DNA of 64,000 bases, taken from NCBI RefSeq assembly GCF_001078595.1, contig NZ_LFTY01000001.1, positions 115,830 through 179,829 of the forward strand, in the 5' to 3' direction. Positions 52,756 through 62,356 of this stretch are shown in pieces. A model generated the notes under the pieces. It was not told the DNA's origin. It saw only the letters and a list, made by a program, of their open reading frames with translations, and did not search any database. How positions within the stretch are numbered: the stretch's first letter is position 1; each line of letters starts with the position of its first letter. The position numbers and the translations under genes are program-made. Source of the DNA: Candidatus Rhodobacter oscarellae. Lineage in GTDB: Bacteria > Pseudomonadota > Alphaproteobacteria > Rhodobacterales > Rhodobacteraceae.

Positions 52756-54441
52756 TTAGACCGATGGCGCTGCCTTAAGCGCGTCCAGGCGCGGCATGAG
52801 CGACAACAACTCTTGGGTATAGGGTTGCTGGGGCTTGGCGAACAAAGCCTCGGTCTCCTGCAGCTCCACCAGCTGGCCGTTGCGCATCACCATCACTCGG
52901 TCGCACATTTGGCGCACCACAGGCAGGTCATGGCTGATGAACAGCATGGTCAGGTTCAGGTGCTCCTGCAAATCCTTCAGGATGTTCAGAATCTGCGCCT
53001 GAATGGATACATCCAGCGCCGAGGTCGGCTCGTCGCAGATCAAGAACCGCGGCTGCGTGGCCAGGGCGCGCGCAATCGAGATCCGTTGGCGCTGCCCGCC
53101 GGAGAACTCATGCGCGAATTTCAGCCCCGCCTCTTTGCCCAAACCCACGCGGTCCAATAGCTCGTCCACCCGGTCCTTCAGTGCCTGCCCGGCAAGGATG
53201 CCGTGGTGCTTGGCGGGCTCGGCGATGATCTGGTCCACCCGCATGCGCGGGTTCAGCGAGGAATAGGGATCCTGAAAGATCATCTGGATCTGCCGCCGGT
53301 AGTCGTCGCCCAGCGTATGCGTTTCCTGCCCATCGAACCGGATCGAGCCGCCGTCCGAGCGATAAAGCCCCGCGATCATCCGCGCGATGGTGGACTTGCC
53401 AGAGCCGCTCTCGCCCACGATCCCAAAGACCTCGCCCTGCATGACGTCAAAGCTCACCCGGTCCACTGCGGTCATGAACTGTCGCTGCGAGGGGATCAGG
53501 CTGCCCTTCTTCAGGAAGCGCTTGGTGAGCCCCTCGATCTGGTAGAGCGGTTTTGCGCGGTCCACCTGCGGCTTGTCCCAGTTGCGCGCCAGGTCCTCGA
53601 TGGCAAACGCCGTCTCGCGCCCGCCGTAAGAGACCTGCGGGAAGCGGTGCATTTTCACCGTGGGCCGGGGCACCGCGGCGATCAGGCTTTGGGTGTATTC
53701 GTGCTTTGGATCGCCCATAACCTGCGCCGTGGGGCCGCTCTCGACCACCTCGCCCTGGTACATCACCGTCACGCGGTCGGTGGTGTCGGCGATCACGCCC
53801 ATGTCGTGGGTGATCAGGATCACGCCCACCTGGCGCTCGCGGGCGAGTTCCTTGATCAGGTCGAGGATCTGCGCCTGGATCGAGACATCAAGCGCCGTGG
53901 TGGGTTCGTCAGCGATGATCACCTCGGGCTCGGAACAAAGCGCCAGCGCAATCACCACGCGTTGTCGCATGCCGCCAGAGAACTGATGCGGGTATTGGTC
54001 GATGCGCAGCTCAGGCTCGGGGATGCCCACGCGGGTCAGAAGGTCGATGGCGCGTTGGTTGGCCTCGGCGTCGGTGACATCGAGATGGGTCGAGATCGTC
54101 TCGGTCAGCTGCTCGCGTACGGTGAAGAGCGGGTTCAGCGAGGTCAGCGGGTCCTGGAATATCATCGAGATCCGCTGCCCGCGGAGCGCCTGCATGGCGG
54201 CGCGGTCGAGGCCCGAGATGGCGTCACCTTGCAGCGAGATCGTGCCGTCCGTGATCCTGCCGGGCCGTTCAAGAAGGCCCATGACGGCGGCGCCGATGGT
54301 GGACTTGCCCGCGCCGGATTCTCCGACCAGCCCGTGGATCTCGCCCGGCTCGACGTTAAGGTCGGCGTTGTCCACGGCCACGAAAGTCTGCCGCCGGGTC
54401 GGGAAGGCCACGGAAAGGGCCTGAATGTCTAGCAATGTCAT
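52756..54441 (-). CDS. dipeptide/nickel-type ABC transporter, fused double ATPase (DppD-DppF-like)
   Basis: This 561-residue protein runs from MTLLDIQALS at 54441. A longer frame upstream is antisense or overlap with the permease. It has two complete oligopeptide-type ABC domains: Walker A GESGAGKST with signature FSGGMRQRVVIALAL, then GESGSGKST with FSGGQRQRISIARAL. Walker B segments are VIIADEPTTALD and FLICDEPTSALD. The two ATPases are fused in one chain, whereas they are separate in enteric bacteria. Start and permease stop overlap as TAATG. Confidence 0.9.
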   Translation of the reverse strand: MTLLDIQALSVAFPTRRQTFVAVDNADLNVEPGEIHGLVGESGAGKSTIGAAVMGLLERPGRITDGTISLQGDAISGLDRAAMQALRGQRISMIFQDPLTSLNPLFTVREQLTETISTHLDVTDAEANQRAIDLLTRVGIPEPELRIDQYPHQFSGGMRQRVVIALALCSEPEVIIADEPTTALDVSIQAQILDLIKELARERQVGVILITHDMGVIADTTDRVTVMYQGEVVESGPTAQVMGDPKHEYTQSLIAAVPRPTVKMHRFPQVSYGGRETAFAIEDLARNWDKPQVDRAKPLYQIEGLTKRFLKKGSLIPSQRQFMTAVDRVSFDVMQGEVFGIVGESGSGKSTIARMIAGLYRSDGGSIRFDGQETHTLGDDYRRQIQMIFQDPYSSLNPRMRVDQIIAEPAKHHGILAGQALKDRVDELLDRVGLGKEAGLKFAHEFSGGQRQRISIARALATQPRFLICDEPTSALDVSIQAQILNILKDLQEHLNLTMLFISHDLPVVRQMCDRVMVMRNGQLVELQETEALFAKPQQPYTQELLSLMPRLDALKAAPSV

Positions 54442-55355
54442 TAGCGTAGCTTTGGATTGAGCGCGTCGCGCAGCCAATCCCCCAAGAGGTTCACCGATAG
54501 GGCCAGCGCCAGCAGCGTGCAGGCCGGGAAGAACAAGATCCACCACTCACCCGAGAACAGGAAGCCCTGCCCGATCCGGATCAGCGTGCCCAGCGAGGGC
54601 TGCGTCGGCGGGGCGCCCACGCCCAGGAAGCTCAGCGTCGCCTCGGCGATGATCGCCAGCGCCAGCGAGATCGTCGCGATCACCAGCACGGGGCTCATCA
54701 CGTTGGGCAGGATATGCCGCAGCATGATCGCGAAGCCGCTGCGGCCAATGAGTTGCGCGGCTTGCACGTATTCCTTCTGCTTCTCCACCAGGGTCGCGCC
54801 GCGCACCACGCGGGCGAACTGCACCCAGTCGGACAAGCCAATCGCGATGATCAGCACCCAGATCGCCATCTCGTTGCGATACTCCACCGGGGTGAAGCCC
54901 TTGGCGATGCCAAAGATCAGCATGGCCACCAAGATCGCCGGGAAGGTCAGTTGCACGTCGGCCACGCGCATGATGATCGTCTCGGTCCAGCCGCCGCGAT
55001 AACCCGCGACCAGGCCGGCGGTGATGCCGATGAGCATGCCCAGAGCCACCGCCGCGAAGCCCACGAATAGCGAGATCCGCATCCCGTAGAGGATTGTCGA
55101 GAACACGTCCCGGCCCTGATCGTCCGTGCCCAAGATGAAGGTCTCGCCTGTGAAGGCATTCGGCGCACCCGGCGCGGTGAACCCGTTCATTAGGTTCAGC
55201 GTGGCGGGGTTGAACGGGTCATGCGGTGCGATCAGCGGCGCGAATACCGCGCCCAGCAACAGGACCGCCACCACGATGAAAGAGCCCAACGCCACCGGCG
55301 AGTGCCGGAAGGACCACATTACATCGGACTGCCACCAAACTTGCATGCGGATCAT
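54441..55355 (-). CDS. dipeptide-type ABC transporter permease (DppC-like)
   Basis: This 304-residue permease has an N-terminal membrane anchor (HSPVALGSFIVVAVLLLGAVFAPLIAPHDPF), the LGTDDQGRDVFSTILYGMRISLFVG segment characteristic of DppC/OppC, and the coupling loop EKQKEYVQAAQLIGRSGFAIMLRHILPNV. It overlaps the preceding permease by ATGA and the ATPase by TAATG. It imports short peptides or related compounds. The substrate is unknown because no binding protein is adjacent. Confidence 0.9.
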   Translation of the reverse strand: MIRMQVWWQSDVMWSFRHSPVALGSFIVVAVLLLGAVFAPLIAPHDPFNPATLNLMNGFTAPGAPNAFTGETFILGTDDQGRDVFSTILYGMRISLFVGFAAVALGMLIGITAGLVAGYRGGWTETIIMRVADVQLTFPAILVAMLIFGIAKGFTPVEYRNEMAIWVLIIAIGLSDWVQFARVVRGATLVEKQKEYVQAAQLIGRSGFAIMLRHILPNVMSPVLVIATISLALAIIAEATLSFLGVGAPPTQPSLGTLIRIGQGFLFSGEWWILFFPACTLLALALSVNLLGDWLRDALNPKLR

Positions 55356-56335
55356 GACGCTTCTCCCCGCAGTCTTGGGTCAATCGCGACGTAAAGAAGG
55401 TCGACCGCCAGGTTAATTCCCACGAACATCACCGAGATCAGCATCAGATAGGCTGCCATGACGGGGATATCCACGAACTGGATCGCGTTGATGAACAGCA
55501 AGCCAACACCGGGCCACTGGAACACCGTCTCTGTGATGATCGCAAACGCGATTATCGAACCAAGCTGGAGGCCCGTGACCGTGATCACTGGCACCAGCGT
55601 GTTCTTCAATGCGTGGCGGAAGTTCACGACGCGCTCGCTGAGGCCGCGCGCACGGGCGAACCGCACATAGTCCTGCCGCAGCACCTCTAGCATCTCGGCC
55701 CGCACCAGCCGCATGATCAGAGTCATCTGATAAAGTCCTAACGTGATTGCGGGCAAGATGATCGCCTTGAGCCCGCTTGCGGTCAAAAGCCCCGTGCTCC
55801 ACCATCCAAGATGGGTCACCTCTCCGCGACCGAAACTTGGCAGAAGGTCCAACTCCACCGAGAATAGATAGATCAGCAAGATACCGATGAGGAAGGTGGG
55901 CAAACTGACCCCTATAAGAGAGACGGTCATGATCACATTCGACCCCCACCCGTCTCGTCGGATCGCGGTGTAGACGCCTAGGATGATGCCCACCATGATG
56001 GCCAAGAAGCCACTGACCATCGCCAATTCCAAAGTCGCAGGCAGCCGCTCCACGATGATCTCGCTGACCGGGCGGCCCTGGCGATAGCTGACGCCGAAAT
56101 TGCCATCTATCGCGCCCTGCAGGAATTTCCAGTACTGCACCGGGAAAGGCTGATCGAGGCCCAGGACCGCGCGCAGCCGCTCGATATCGGCATCCGTGCG
56201 CTCCTGGCCGAGCATATTGTCGACCGGATCCCCCACGAAGCGGAACATAGAGAAGGCCACCAGCCCCACGACCAGTAGGACCAGGACGGACTGAAAGACG
56301 CGGCGGATGATGTAGTTAAGCAAGCGGCCCCCCAT
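55352..56335 (-). CDS. dipeptide-type ABC transporter permease (DppB-like)
   Basis: This 327-residue permease runs from MGGRLLNYIIRRVFQSV at 56335, the standard DppB start. The 40 codons further upstream lack homology. It has MLGQERTDADIERLRAVLGLDQPFPVQYW in the first loop and VRAEMLEVLRQDYVRFARARGLSERVVNFRHALKNTLVPV as the coupling segment. It is the first gene of the operon. The binding-protein gene normally found ahead of it is absent here. Confidence 0.9.
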   Translation of the reverse strand: MGGRLLNYIIRRVFQSVLVLLVVGLVAFSMFRFVGDPVDNMLGQERTDADIERLRAVLGLDQPFPVQYWKFLQGAIDGNFGVSYRQGRPVSEIIVERLPATLELAMVSGFLAIMVGIILGVYTAIRRDGWGSNVIMTVSLIGVSLPTFLIGILLIYLFSVELDLLPSFGRGEVTHLGWWSTGLLTASGLKAIILPAITLGLYQMTLIMRLVRAEMLEVLRQDYVRFARARGLSERVVNFRHALKNTLVPVITVTGLQLGSIIAFAIITETVFQWPGVGLLFINAIQFVDIPVMAAYLMLISVMFVGINLAVDLLYVAIDPRLRGEAS

Positions 56336-56487
56336 GAGCGATTGATCGTTAGTGGCGCGGGCACGCGGCAGCGTCAAGCGAAAGGGCGTCGAAGGCGCGC
56401 CGCTTGCTTGAAGGCCAGAAACGACTCGCCCCAACTGTATCACTGTGCTTAACACTTTCGCAGTTTGTAAATCATAGGAGGTGTCCC

Positions 56488-57804
56488 TTGCCCCGCACCC
56501 TGATAGTTTTTGCCCTTATGACCCTTACCATCCCCACCCTTGCCATGCCCGCCGCCGCCCAGAACCGCATCGATGGGCAGGCGCCCGACGCGCCAGAACT
56601 CGCCGCTTATGGCGACCATGCCATTGGCGTGCGGACCCAAACCTTCACCGATCCGGACCGCGTCAATGTGCTGGCGGTCTCCAACGATCAGCCCAAGCCC
56701 GACCCGATGCCGGTCTATGACCGCGACTTGACCGTCGAGATCTGGTATCCCGCAGCCGACGGCGCCGAAGGCACGCGGACCCTGACGGCAAACCTGCGCG
56801 ACCCGGCCATCCAGGTAGAGCTGCAGGGGCAAGCAATGCGCGACGCCGATGTCGCCGAGGGCGGCCCCTGGCCCCTTGTGATCGTCAGCCATGGCTACCC
56901 CGGCAACCGCTATCTGATGTCTCACCTGGCCGAGAACATCGCGTCCAAGGGCTATGTCGTGGCGTCGATTGACCACCGCGACAGCACCTATGCCGACCAG
57001 GCTGCGTTCGGGTCCACGCTGGTGAACCGCTCGCTGGATCAGCTCTTTGTGCTGGACCAGATGGCGGGGCTGGCCGGGGCGTTCACGGGCAAGATCAACG
57101 CCAACACAAGCGCCATCGTTGGTTACTCCATGGGCGGTTATGGCGCGACGATCACAGCGGGCGGCGGGGTCACCGAGGAAGCGGTGGCCTTAGGCTGGGG
57201 CGCGCCGCATGGGCTGCTGGGGGTGCATCTCTCGGGCTCCGACAGCCACAACGCGCTGCCCGACCCGCGAATCAAAACGGCGGTGGCCTTTGCGCCCTGG
57301 GGGCGCGAGCGCGGGTTCTGGTCTGCCGAGACCTTGGCCGGGGTGCAGATTCCGATGCTTTATGTTGTGGGCTCGGTGGATGACGTCTCGGGCTATGAGG
57401 CGGGCGTGCGCCAGATGTGGCAGGAGAGCACCGGCGTGGACCGCGCCTTGCTGACCTATGACAATGCCAACCACAACGCGGGCGCGCCAATGCCCGCCCC
57501 CGCCGAGAGCTATGCCTTCAGCGAGGCGCTCGGCTTTGCGCCCTATGGGCACTACGCCGATGCGGTCTGGGATTCGGTGCGGATGAATAACATAGCGCAG
57601 CATTTCGTGACCGCCTGGCTGGACCTTTATCTGAAGGCGGACGAGAGCCGTGGCGCGTATCTGGACCTGATCCCGCATTCCAATGACGGCGTCTGGTCAA
57701 CCGAGCAGGACGGCACGCCCAAAGCCGACCACACCCATTGGGCCGGGTTCCCGAACCGCTCGGCCAAGGGGTTGCGGTTCGAGTGGCTGCGCGCCGGTAA
57801 ATAA
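56488..57804 (+). CDS. exported alpha/beta hydrolase
   Basis: I chose TTG at 56488 because AGGAGGT lies six bases before it, and the resulting N-terminus ([25 protein letters not shown]) is a signal peptide. The product has 438 residues. The nucleophile elbow is GYSMGGYG, and the oxyanion region is [13 protein letters not shown]. The fold resembles dienelactone hydrolase/PAF-acetylhydrolase-like enzymes. His in [10 protein letters not shown] is a candidate catalytic residue. It would act in the periplasm on an ester. The substrate is unknown. Confidence 0.85.
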   Translation: MPRTLIVFALMTLTIPTLAMPAAAQNRIDGQAPDAPELAAYGDHAIGVRTQTFTDPDRVNVLAVSNDQPKPDPMPVYDRDLTVEIWYPAADGAEGTRTLTANLRDPAIQVELQGQAMRDADVAEGGPWPLVIVSHGYPGNRYLMSHLAENIASKGYVVASIDHRDSTYADQAAFGSTLVNRSLDQLFVLDQMAGLAGAFTGKINANTSAIVGYSMGGYGATITAGGGVTEEAVALGWGAPHGLLGVHLSGSDSHNALPDPRIKTAVAFAPWGRERGFWSAETLAGVQIPMLYVVGSVDDVSGYEAGVRQMWQESTGVDRALLTYDNANHNAGAPMPAPAESYAFSEALGFAPYGHYADAVWDSVRMNNIAQHFVTAWLDLYLKADESRGAYLDLIPHSNDGVWSTEQDGTPKADHTHWAGFPNRSAKGLRFEWLRAGK

Positions 57805-57889
57805 CGCCAACCGCAAGCCCCGGGTTGTTGCATCCACTGCCCGTCAGCGCCATATAGCGTGCGACGGGCAGTACGAGGGCGTTGGGCGC

Positions 57890-58849
57890 ATGAACTATCT
57901 CGAATTCGAGAAACCTTTGGCGGAAATCGAGGGCAAGGCGGAAGAACTGCGCGCCATGGCCCGGGCCGACGAAGGAATGGACGTCACCGCAGAGGCCGCC
58001 GGGCTGGACCAAAAGGCCAAGGCCATGCTGGTGGACCTGTATAAGAAGCTAACGCCTTGGCAGAAATGCCAAGTCGCACGGCATCCGGATCGGCCCCATT
58101 GCAAGGACTATATCGAGGCGCTGTTTTCCGAGTATACGCCGCTCGCCGGTGACCGGAATTTCGCGGATGATCACGCCGTGATGGGCGGGCTCGCGCGCTT
58201 GGGCGACACGCCTGTGGTGGTGATCGGTCACGAGAAGGGGCACGACACCAAGACCAGGATCGAGCGCAACTTTGGCATGGCCCGTCCCGAAGGATACCGC
58301 AAGGCGATCCGGCTGATGGACCTCGCCGACCGCTTCAACCTGCCGGTCATAACCTTGGTGGACACGCCCGGCGCCTATCCCGGCAAAGGCGCCGAGGAGC
58401 GCGGGCAATCCGAGGCCATCGCCCGTGCGACCGAAAAATGTTTGCAGATCGGCGTGCCACTAATCTCTGCTGTGATTGGAGAGGGCGGCTCTGGCGGGGC
58501 GGTGGCATTCGCCACCGCGAACCGCGTCGTCATGCTGGAGCATTCGATTTATTCTGTGATCTCGCCCGAGGGATGCGCCTCGATCCTTTGGAAGGATGCC
58601 GAAAAGATGCGCGAAGCCGCCGAGGCCTTGCGTCTGACCGCGCAGGACTTGTCCAAGCTCGGCGTCATTGACCGCATCGTGTCAGAGCCGGTTGGCGGCG
58701 CGCAAAGGGACCGCGCGACGACCATCGCGTCGGTGGGTAAGACCCTGGAGACCTTGCTGGCGGACCTAAAAGCCAAGTCGCGCGACGACCTTGTCAAAGA
58801 GCGGCGCAGCAAGTTCTTGCAGATTGGCCAGACCGGTCTGGCCGCCTAA
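57890..58849 (+). CDS. accA: acetyl-CoA carboxylase carboxyltransferase subunit alpha
   Basis: This 319-residue subunit transfers the carboxyl group from biotin to acetyl-CoA, the first step of fatty acid synthesis. Signature segments are [65 protein letters not shown] and [41 protein letters not shown]. The length is standard. The start at 57890 is set by homology. Confidence 0.97.
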   Translation: MNYLEFEKPLAEIEGKAEELRAMARADEGMDVTAEAAGLDQKAKAMLVDLYKKLTPWQKCQVARHPDRPHCKDYIEALFSEYTPLAGDRNFADDHAVMGGLARLGDTPVVVIGHEKGHDTKTRIERNFGMARPEGYRKAIRLMDLADRFNLPVITLVDTPGAYPGKGAEERGQSEAIARATEKCLQIGVPLISAVIGEGGSGGAVAFATANRVVMLEHSIYSVISPEGCASILWKDAEKMREAAEALRLTAQDLSKLGVIDRIVSEPVGGAQRDRATTIASVGKTLETLLADLKAKSRDDLVKERRSKFLQIGQTGLAA

Positions 58850-58859
58850 ACCAGCCGGG

Positions 58860-59099
58860 TCAGTTGCATCGGCGAAACTCGGCAAGACGATGCGGAGCGC
58901 AAGTCAGCCCCTCGGCCGTCAAAGCACCCAGAAGCGAGGCATAAAGAGCCGCGTAATCGGCCTGGGTGCTGCGCCCAGGCATAAGCTGAACAGAAAACGT
59001 CGGGTCCGTTCGGCGCTCTATGCGGATTGCACCAGTTTCCGGATCAAAGCATATGGTCACCGGAAAGGAAACGGAATGATCGTCGGACGATTGGTCCAT
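58860..59099 (-). CDS. small protein of unknown function, 79 residues
   Basis: The frame starts MDQSSDDHSVSFPVTICFD and continues EIGAIRIERR-like (ETGAIRIERRTDPTFSVQLMPG). It ends CAPHRLAEFRRCN. It is convergent with accA, ten bases away. The composition is coding-like, but I recognise no family. The frame can be extended 15 codons upstream. It may be a genuine small protein. Confidence 0.4.
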   Translation of the reverse strand: MDQSSDDHSVSFPVTICFDPETGAIRIERRTDPTFSVQLMPGRSTQADYAALYASLLGALTAEGLTCAPHRLAEFRRCN

Positions 59100-59281
59100 T
59101 CTGGTACCCCGCTTACTAATTCCTTGACGTATAGTTAACAGCAAGCGAGCACGTTAACACTTCGCTATTTATGGGGAGGTTTTTTTCTTCGCATGTGGAC
59201 TAAATACACGCCACAATAGACGGAGCCCCCAAGCACATACGGATCTGTGGATAGTTCTGGGGAAAACCCTCAAGTCCTAAA

Positions 59282-59890
59282 CTACCACATTGTTTTCTGC
59301 GCGCGTTCTGGCCAAGCCGCATCGTAACTTTCGCCGTCAAACTGGTCATTGGTCATCTCTCTAAGGATGTCGCCAACACTCGGCAGATCATCTTCAGCGC
59401 AACTACCGGCCCAAAGACCGGACCTTAACAACGCCCGCGCACATTGCGTGTAGATCTCGGATATCGAGATCACGATGACCGAGCGCGGCTGTGTGCCCTT
59501 CACCTCAAAGCGCTGGATCAGCGCGGCGTCGGTGCGCAGCTCGGCTGTGCCGTTCACCCGCACCACGTTGGTATTGCCGGGCACCATGAACATCAGCGAG
59601 ACGCGCCCGTCGCGCACGATGTTGCGTAGCGTGTCCAGCCGGTTGTTGCCGTGCCAATCGGGCATCGCCAGCGTGCCCGGGTCAAGCTCGGTCACCACCG
59701 GGTCGATGTCCCCGCGCGGTGAACCGTCGGTCCCCTCCGGGCCCACGGTCGACACCACGCAGAACCGCGAGGCCATGATCCACTTGCGATAAAGCGGCGT
59801 CATCTGGCGTGCGACTTTCACCAGCGCGGCCTCGCCCGGCTGGGCCTGGTAGAGCGCCTCTAGCGCCTCAACCGTCTCGACTTTCGACAT
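59282..59890 (-). CDS. pyridoxamine 5'-phosphate oxidase-family FMN-binding protein
   Basis: This 202-residue split-barrel flavoprotein has FCVVSTVGPEGTDGSPRGD, a standard FMN-site segment, and LAMPDWHGNNRLDTLRNIVRDGRVSLMFMVPGNTNVVRVNG, matching the MSMEG_1061-type subgroup. The reaction is unknown. The gene overlaps the acyltransferase gene by 23 bases at its 5' end and appears to end the ftsEX-plsC transcript. Confidence 0.87.
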   Translation of the reverse strand: MSKVETVEALEALYQAQPGEAALVKVARQMTPLYRKWIMASRFCVVSTVGPEGTDGSPRGDIDPVVTELDPGTLAMPDWHGNNRLDTLRNIVRDGRVSLMFMVPGNTNVVRVNGTAELRTDAALIQRFEVKGTQPRSVIVISISEIYTQCARALLRSGLWAGSCAEDDLPSVGDILREMTNDQFDGESYDAAWPERAQKTMW

Positions 59891-60614
59891 GGAACCCGGC
59901 CTCCGCCATCAGTTGATTGGACTTGGTTTCGACCACGTCCTCGAGCCGGGCCATGAAGTCATCATTCGACAGGCCTGGCGTGATGCGCGGCAGAAACTCC
60001 AGCACGGCGTGCCCCGGCTTTCGGTAGATCCCATGGCGCGGCCAGAAGACGCCCACATTCACCGCCACGGGCACACAGTCTTGGCCAAGCTGCTCATAAA
60101 GCACCGCCGTGCCCACCTTATAGGACCGCGCCGCGCCCGGCGCCACGCGCGTGCCCTGCGGATAGATGATCAGCTGCCCCGGCAGCGCCGCGCCCGAGGT
60201 CACGTCGCGCTTCATTTGCTCGATCGCCGCGCCGCGCTTGCCACGATCCACCGGCACGCAGCCGATGCGCATGGCGAACCAGCCAAGGATGGGCGCGTAG
60301 CGCAGCTGCTTCTTCATGATGAATTTCGGGCGCGGCAGCACGCTCACCAGCATGATGATGTCCAAAAAACTCTGGTGCTTGGAGGCGATCAGCACCTCGC
60401 CTTGGGGGACCTCGCCGCGGATCTCGGACGAAAGCCCGACCATCCAGCGCGCCGACCAGCGCACATAGCGGCAGTAGTTGCGCACCCCGTCATAGGCGTA
60501 GCGGCGATCAAAGACCGCCAGCGGCATGAACCAGAAGAAGGCCATAACCGCCATCGCCACATACATCTGCAATATGAAGACCACAGAGCGGATCCATTGG
60601 AACACATCGCGCAT
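59868..60614 (-). CDS. plsC: 1-acyl-sn-glycerol-3-phosphate acyltransferase
   Basis: This 248-residue enzyme runs from MRDVFQWIRSVVF at 60614. The long upstream frame is antisense/overlap of ftsX. It has an N-terminal membrane segment, the catalytic HQSFLD (HX4D) and IIYPQGTR (the EGTR-type motif with Gln for Glu). It makes phosphatidic acid from lysophosphatidic acid. Its ATG overlaps the ftsX stop (TAATG), giving a coupled ftsE-ftsX-plsC unit. Confidence 0.92.
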   Translation of the reverse strand: MRDVFQWIRSVVFILQMYVAMAVMAFFWFMPLAVFDRRYAYDGVRNYCRYVRWSARWMVGLSSEIRGEVPQGEVLIASKHQSFLDIIMLVSVLPRPKFIMKKQLRYAPILGWFAMRIGCVPVDRGKRGAAIEQMKRDVTSGAALPGQLIIYPQGTRVAPGAARSYKVGTAVLYEQLGQDCVPVAVNVGVFWPRHGIYRKPGHAVLEFLPRITPGLSNDDFMARLEDVVETKSNQLMAEAGFHVESRDG

Positions 60615-61516
60615 TACATCAGCTCCCGCAGGGCGTGGAACGCGGCCAGGCGCGTCGCCCAGAACGCAACCACAGCCGCCAAAAGCGGCACCGCCAGCGG
60701 CCAAAGCCAATGGCTGCCCTGGAAGCCCAGCCCGGTCAAAAAGCCGCCCTCGGCGCTCGCGCTGGGAAGCAAGACCACAGCCAGCACTCCCAGGATCGTG
60801 CCCGTCAGCGCGCCCAAGAATGCGCGCAGAGTGAAACGTCGCACAAAGGCCCGCGCTATATAGACATCGCGCGCGCCCACCAGGCGCAGCACCCGAATGA
60901 CCTGCGCGTTTGCCGACAGGGCCGACTGCGCCGCCAGGGTTATCATCGCCGCCATGGCCGCCCCAATCAGGCCGATAGAGACCCATCCAAGCAGCCGCAA
61001 TCGGTCCGCGGCTCGGATAAGCGGGCGGCGCCATCGGGTGTGATCATCAAGCACCGCACCGGGCACCTCGGCGCGCAGTCGCAACCGCAGCCCTTCGGAA
61101 TCGTAGCCGTCTCCTGCCTCGATCACCTCGACCATGCGCGGGATCGGCAGCGAATCCAGCGGCAAGTCCGGACCGAACCAAGGCTCTAATAGGGCGCGCT
61201 GCTCGTCTTCGCCCAACACGCGCGTCTCGGACACGCCCGGCGTGGTCTCCAGAACGCGCAGGGTAGCTTGCACCTGCTGCTCGACCTGACCTGCCGGCGC
61301 CGAGATGCGTATGGTCGAGCTGCGCGCCAATTCCGACCCCCAGCGATCCGCCAATCGCCCAGTCGCGAAGGACAGCGCCAGAGCAAAGACCGCCAAGAAC
61401 GCCATTGCGCTCGACGAAAAGAACGTCAGCCGAACGGTAAAGCCGGTGGGCGGCACCACTCGGTCCGCCTCTGGGTCGCCCCGAAGAATAAGCCAAAAGT
61501 CCCGCAGGCGGCTCAC
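60614..61516 (-). CDS. ftsX: cell division protein FtsX
   Basis: This 300-residue permease-like protein has one N-terminal span, a periplasmic segment (residues about 50-165) and three C-terminal spans, with IRVLRLVGARDVYIARAFVRRFTLRAFLGALTG as the FtsX core. With FtsE it regulates septal peptidoglycan hydrolysis. It overlaps ftsE by four bases. The motif pattern is clear despite the low general conservation of the periplasmic part. Confidence 0.9.
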   Translation of the reverse strand: MSRLRDFWLILRGDPEADRVVPPTGFTVRLTFFSSSAMAFLAVFALALSFATGRLADRWGSELARSSTIRISAPAGQVEQQVQATLRVLETTPGVSETRVLGEDEQRALLEPWFGPDLPLDSLPIPRMVEVIEAGDGYDSEGLRLRLRAEVPGAVLDDHTRWRRPLIRAADRLRLLGWVSIGLIGAAMAAMITLAAQSALSANAQVIRVLRLVGARDVYIARAFVRRFTLRAFLGALTGTILGVLAVVLLPSASAEGGFLTGLGFQGSHWLWPLAVPLLAAVVAFWATRLAAFHALRELM

Positions 61517-62190
61517 AGGTCGGCCCCCGCCAACTGGATATCCCCGTTGGCTATGCGCAGGACGCGCGCGGCGACCTCGGCCTTGGCCGCGCGGATCAAG
61601 TTAAGGTCATGGGTGGCGACCAGGACCGTCTTGCCCATCCGGTTCAGCTCGACAAGCAGCGTTAAGAGCCGCAACGACATCTCCCAATCGACGTTGCCCG
61701 TGGGTTCGTCCGCGATAATGATCTCTGGGTCCATGATGACCGCGCGGGCCAGGGCGGCGCGCTGGCGCTCGCCACCCGACAAGGACGGCGGCAAGGCGTC
61801 CATCTGCTTGGACATGCCCACCCAGCCCAGAAGGTCGGTGAGGTTTTGCATCTCGGTGCGGGCGTCCTTGCCGGACACGCCAAGCGGCAGGGCCACGTTC
61901 TCGGCCACCGAGAGGTGATCCAGGAACTGGCAGTCCTGGTGCACCACGCCGATCCTGCGGCGCAGGCGGGCGATGTCGTCTCGATCCATCCCGCGGGCGT
62001 CCTGCCCAAATACCGACACCTGACCGGACGAGGCCAGCAAGTCGCCATAGCAAAGCTTTAGGAATGTGGTCTTGCCCGCGCCGGACGGCCCGGTCAGAAA
62101 ATGAAACGACCCGGACGCCAGCGTCATGCTGATCCCCGACAGCAAAGCGCCGCCGCCGTAGCTATACGCAACGTCCTGAAGCTCGATCAC
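61513..62190 (-). CDS. ftsE: cell division ATP-binding protein FtsE
   Basis: This 225-residue ABC ATPase has Walker A GPSGAGKTT (34-42), Q-loop GVVHQDCQFLDHLSV, signature LSGGERQRAALARAV, Walker B IIIADEPTGNVD and His switch ATHDLN. The DEPTGNVD form is typical of FtsE. It is the first gene of the ftsE-ftsX-plsC group and is divergent from the zinc-ribbon protein gene. Confidence 0.95.
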   Translation of the reverse strand: MIELQDVAYSYGGGALLSGISMTLASGSFHFLTGPSGAGKTTFLKLCYGDLLASSGQVSVFGQDARGMDRDDIARLRRRIGVVHQDCQFLDHLSVAENVALPLGVSGKDARTEMQNLTDLLGWVGMSKQMDALPPSLSGGERQRAALARAVIMDPEIIIADEPTGNVDWEMSLRLLTLLVELNRMGKTVLVATHDLNLIRAAKAEVAARVLRIANGDIQLAGADL

Positions 62191-62356
62191 AGGTGCTCCT
62201 TTCGCCCGCTAGCCCTGCGACCGTTTTGCCCCAGCACGCAAGGTGATTCAATCACGGGTGTTGCAAATGGTTTGAAAACACAAACCTTGCTGATACAAGC
62301 GCCGAAAAGGATCGGGCTATGGGCATACAACGCGAGCCCGGCGAACAGGTGGCAGA

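Noticed and set aside
53203-54432. 409-residue plus-strand frame
   Set aside because: It is antisense to the double ATPase gene and shows no recognisable domain.
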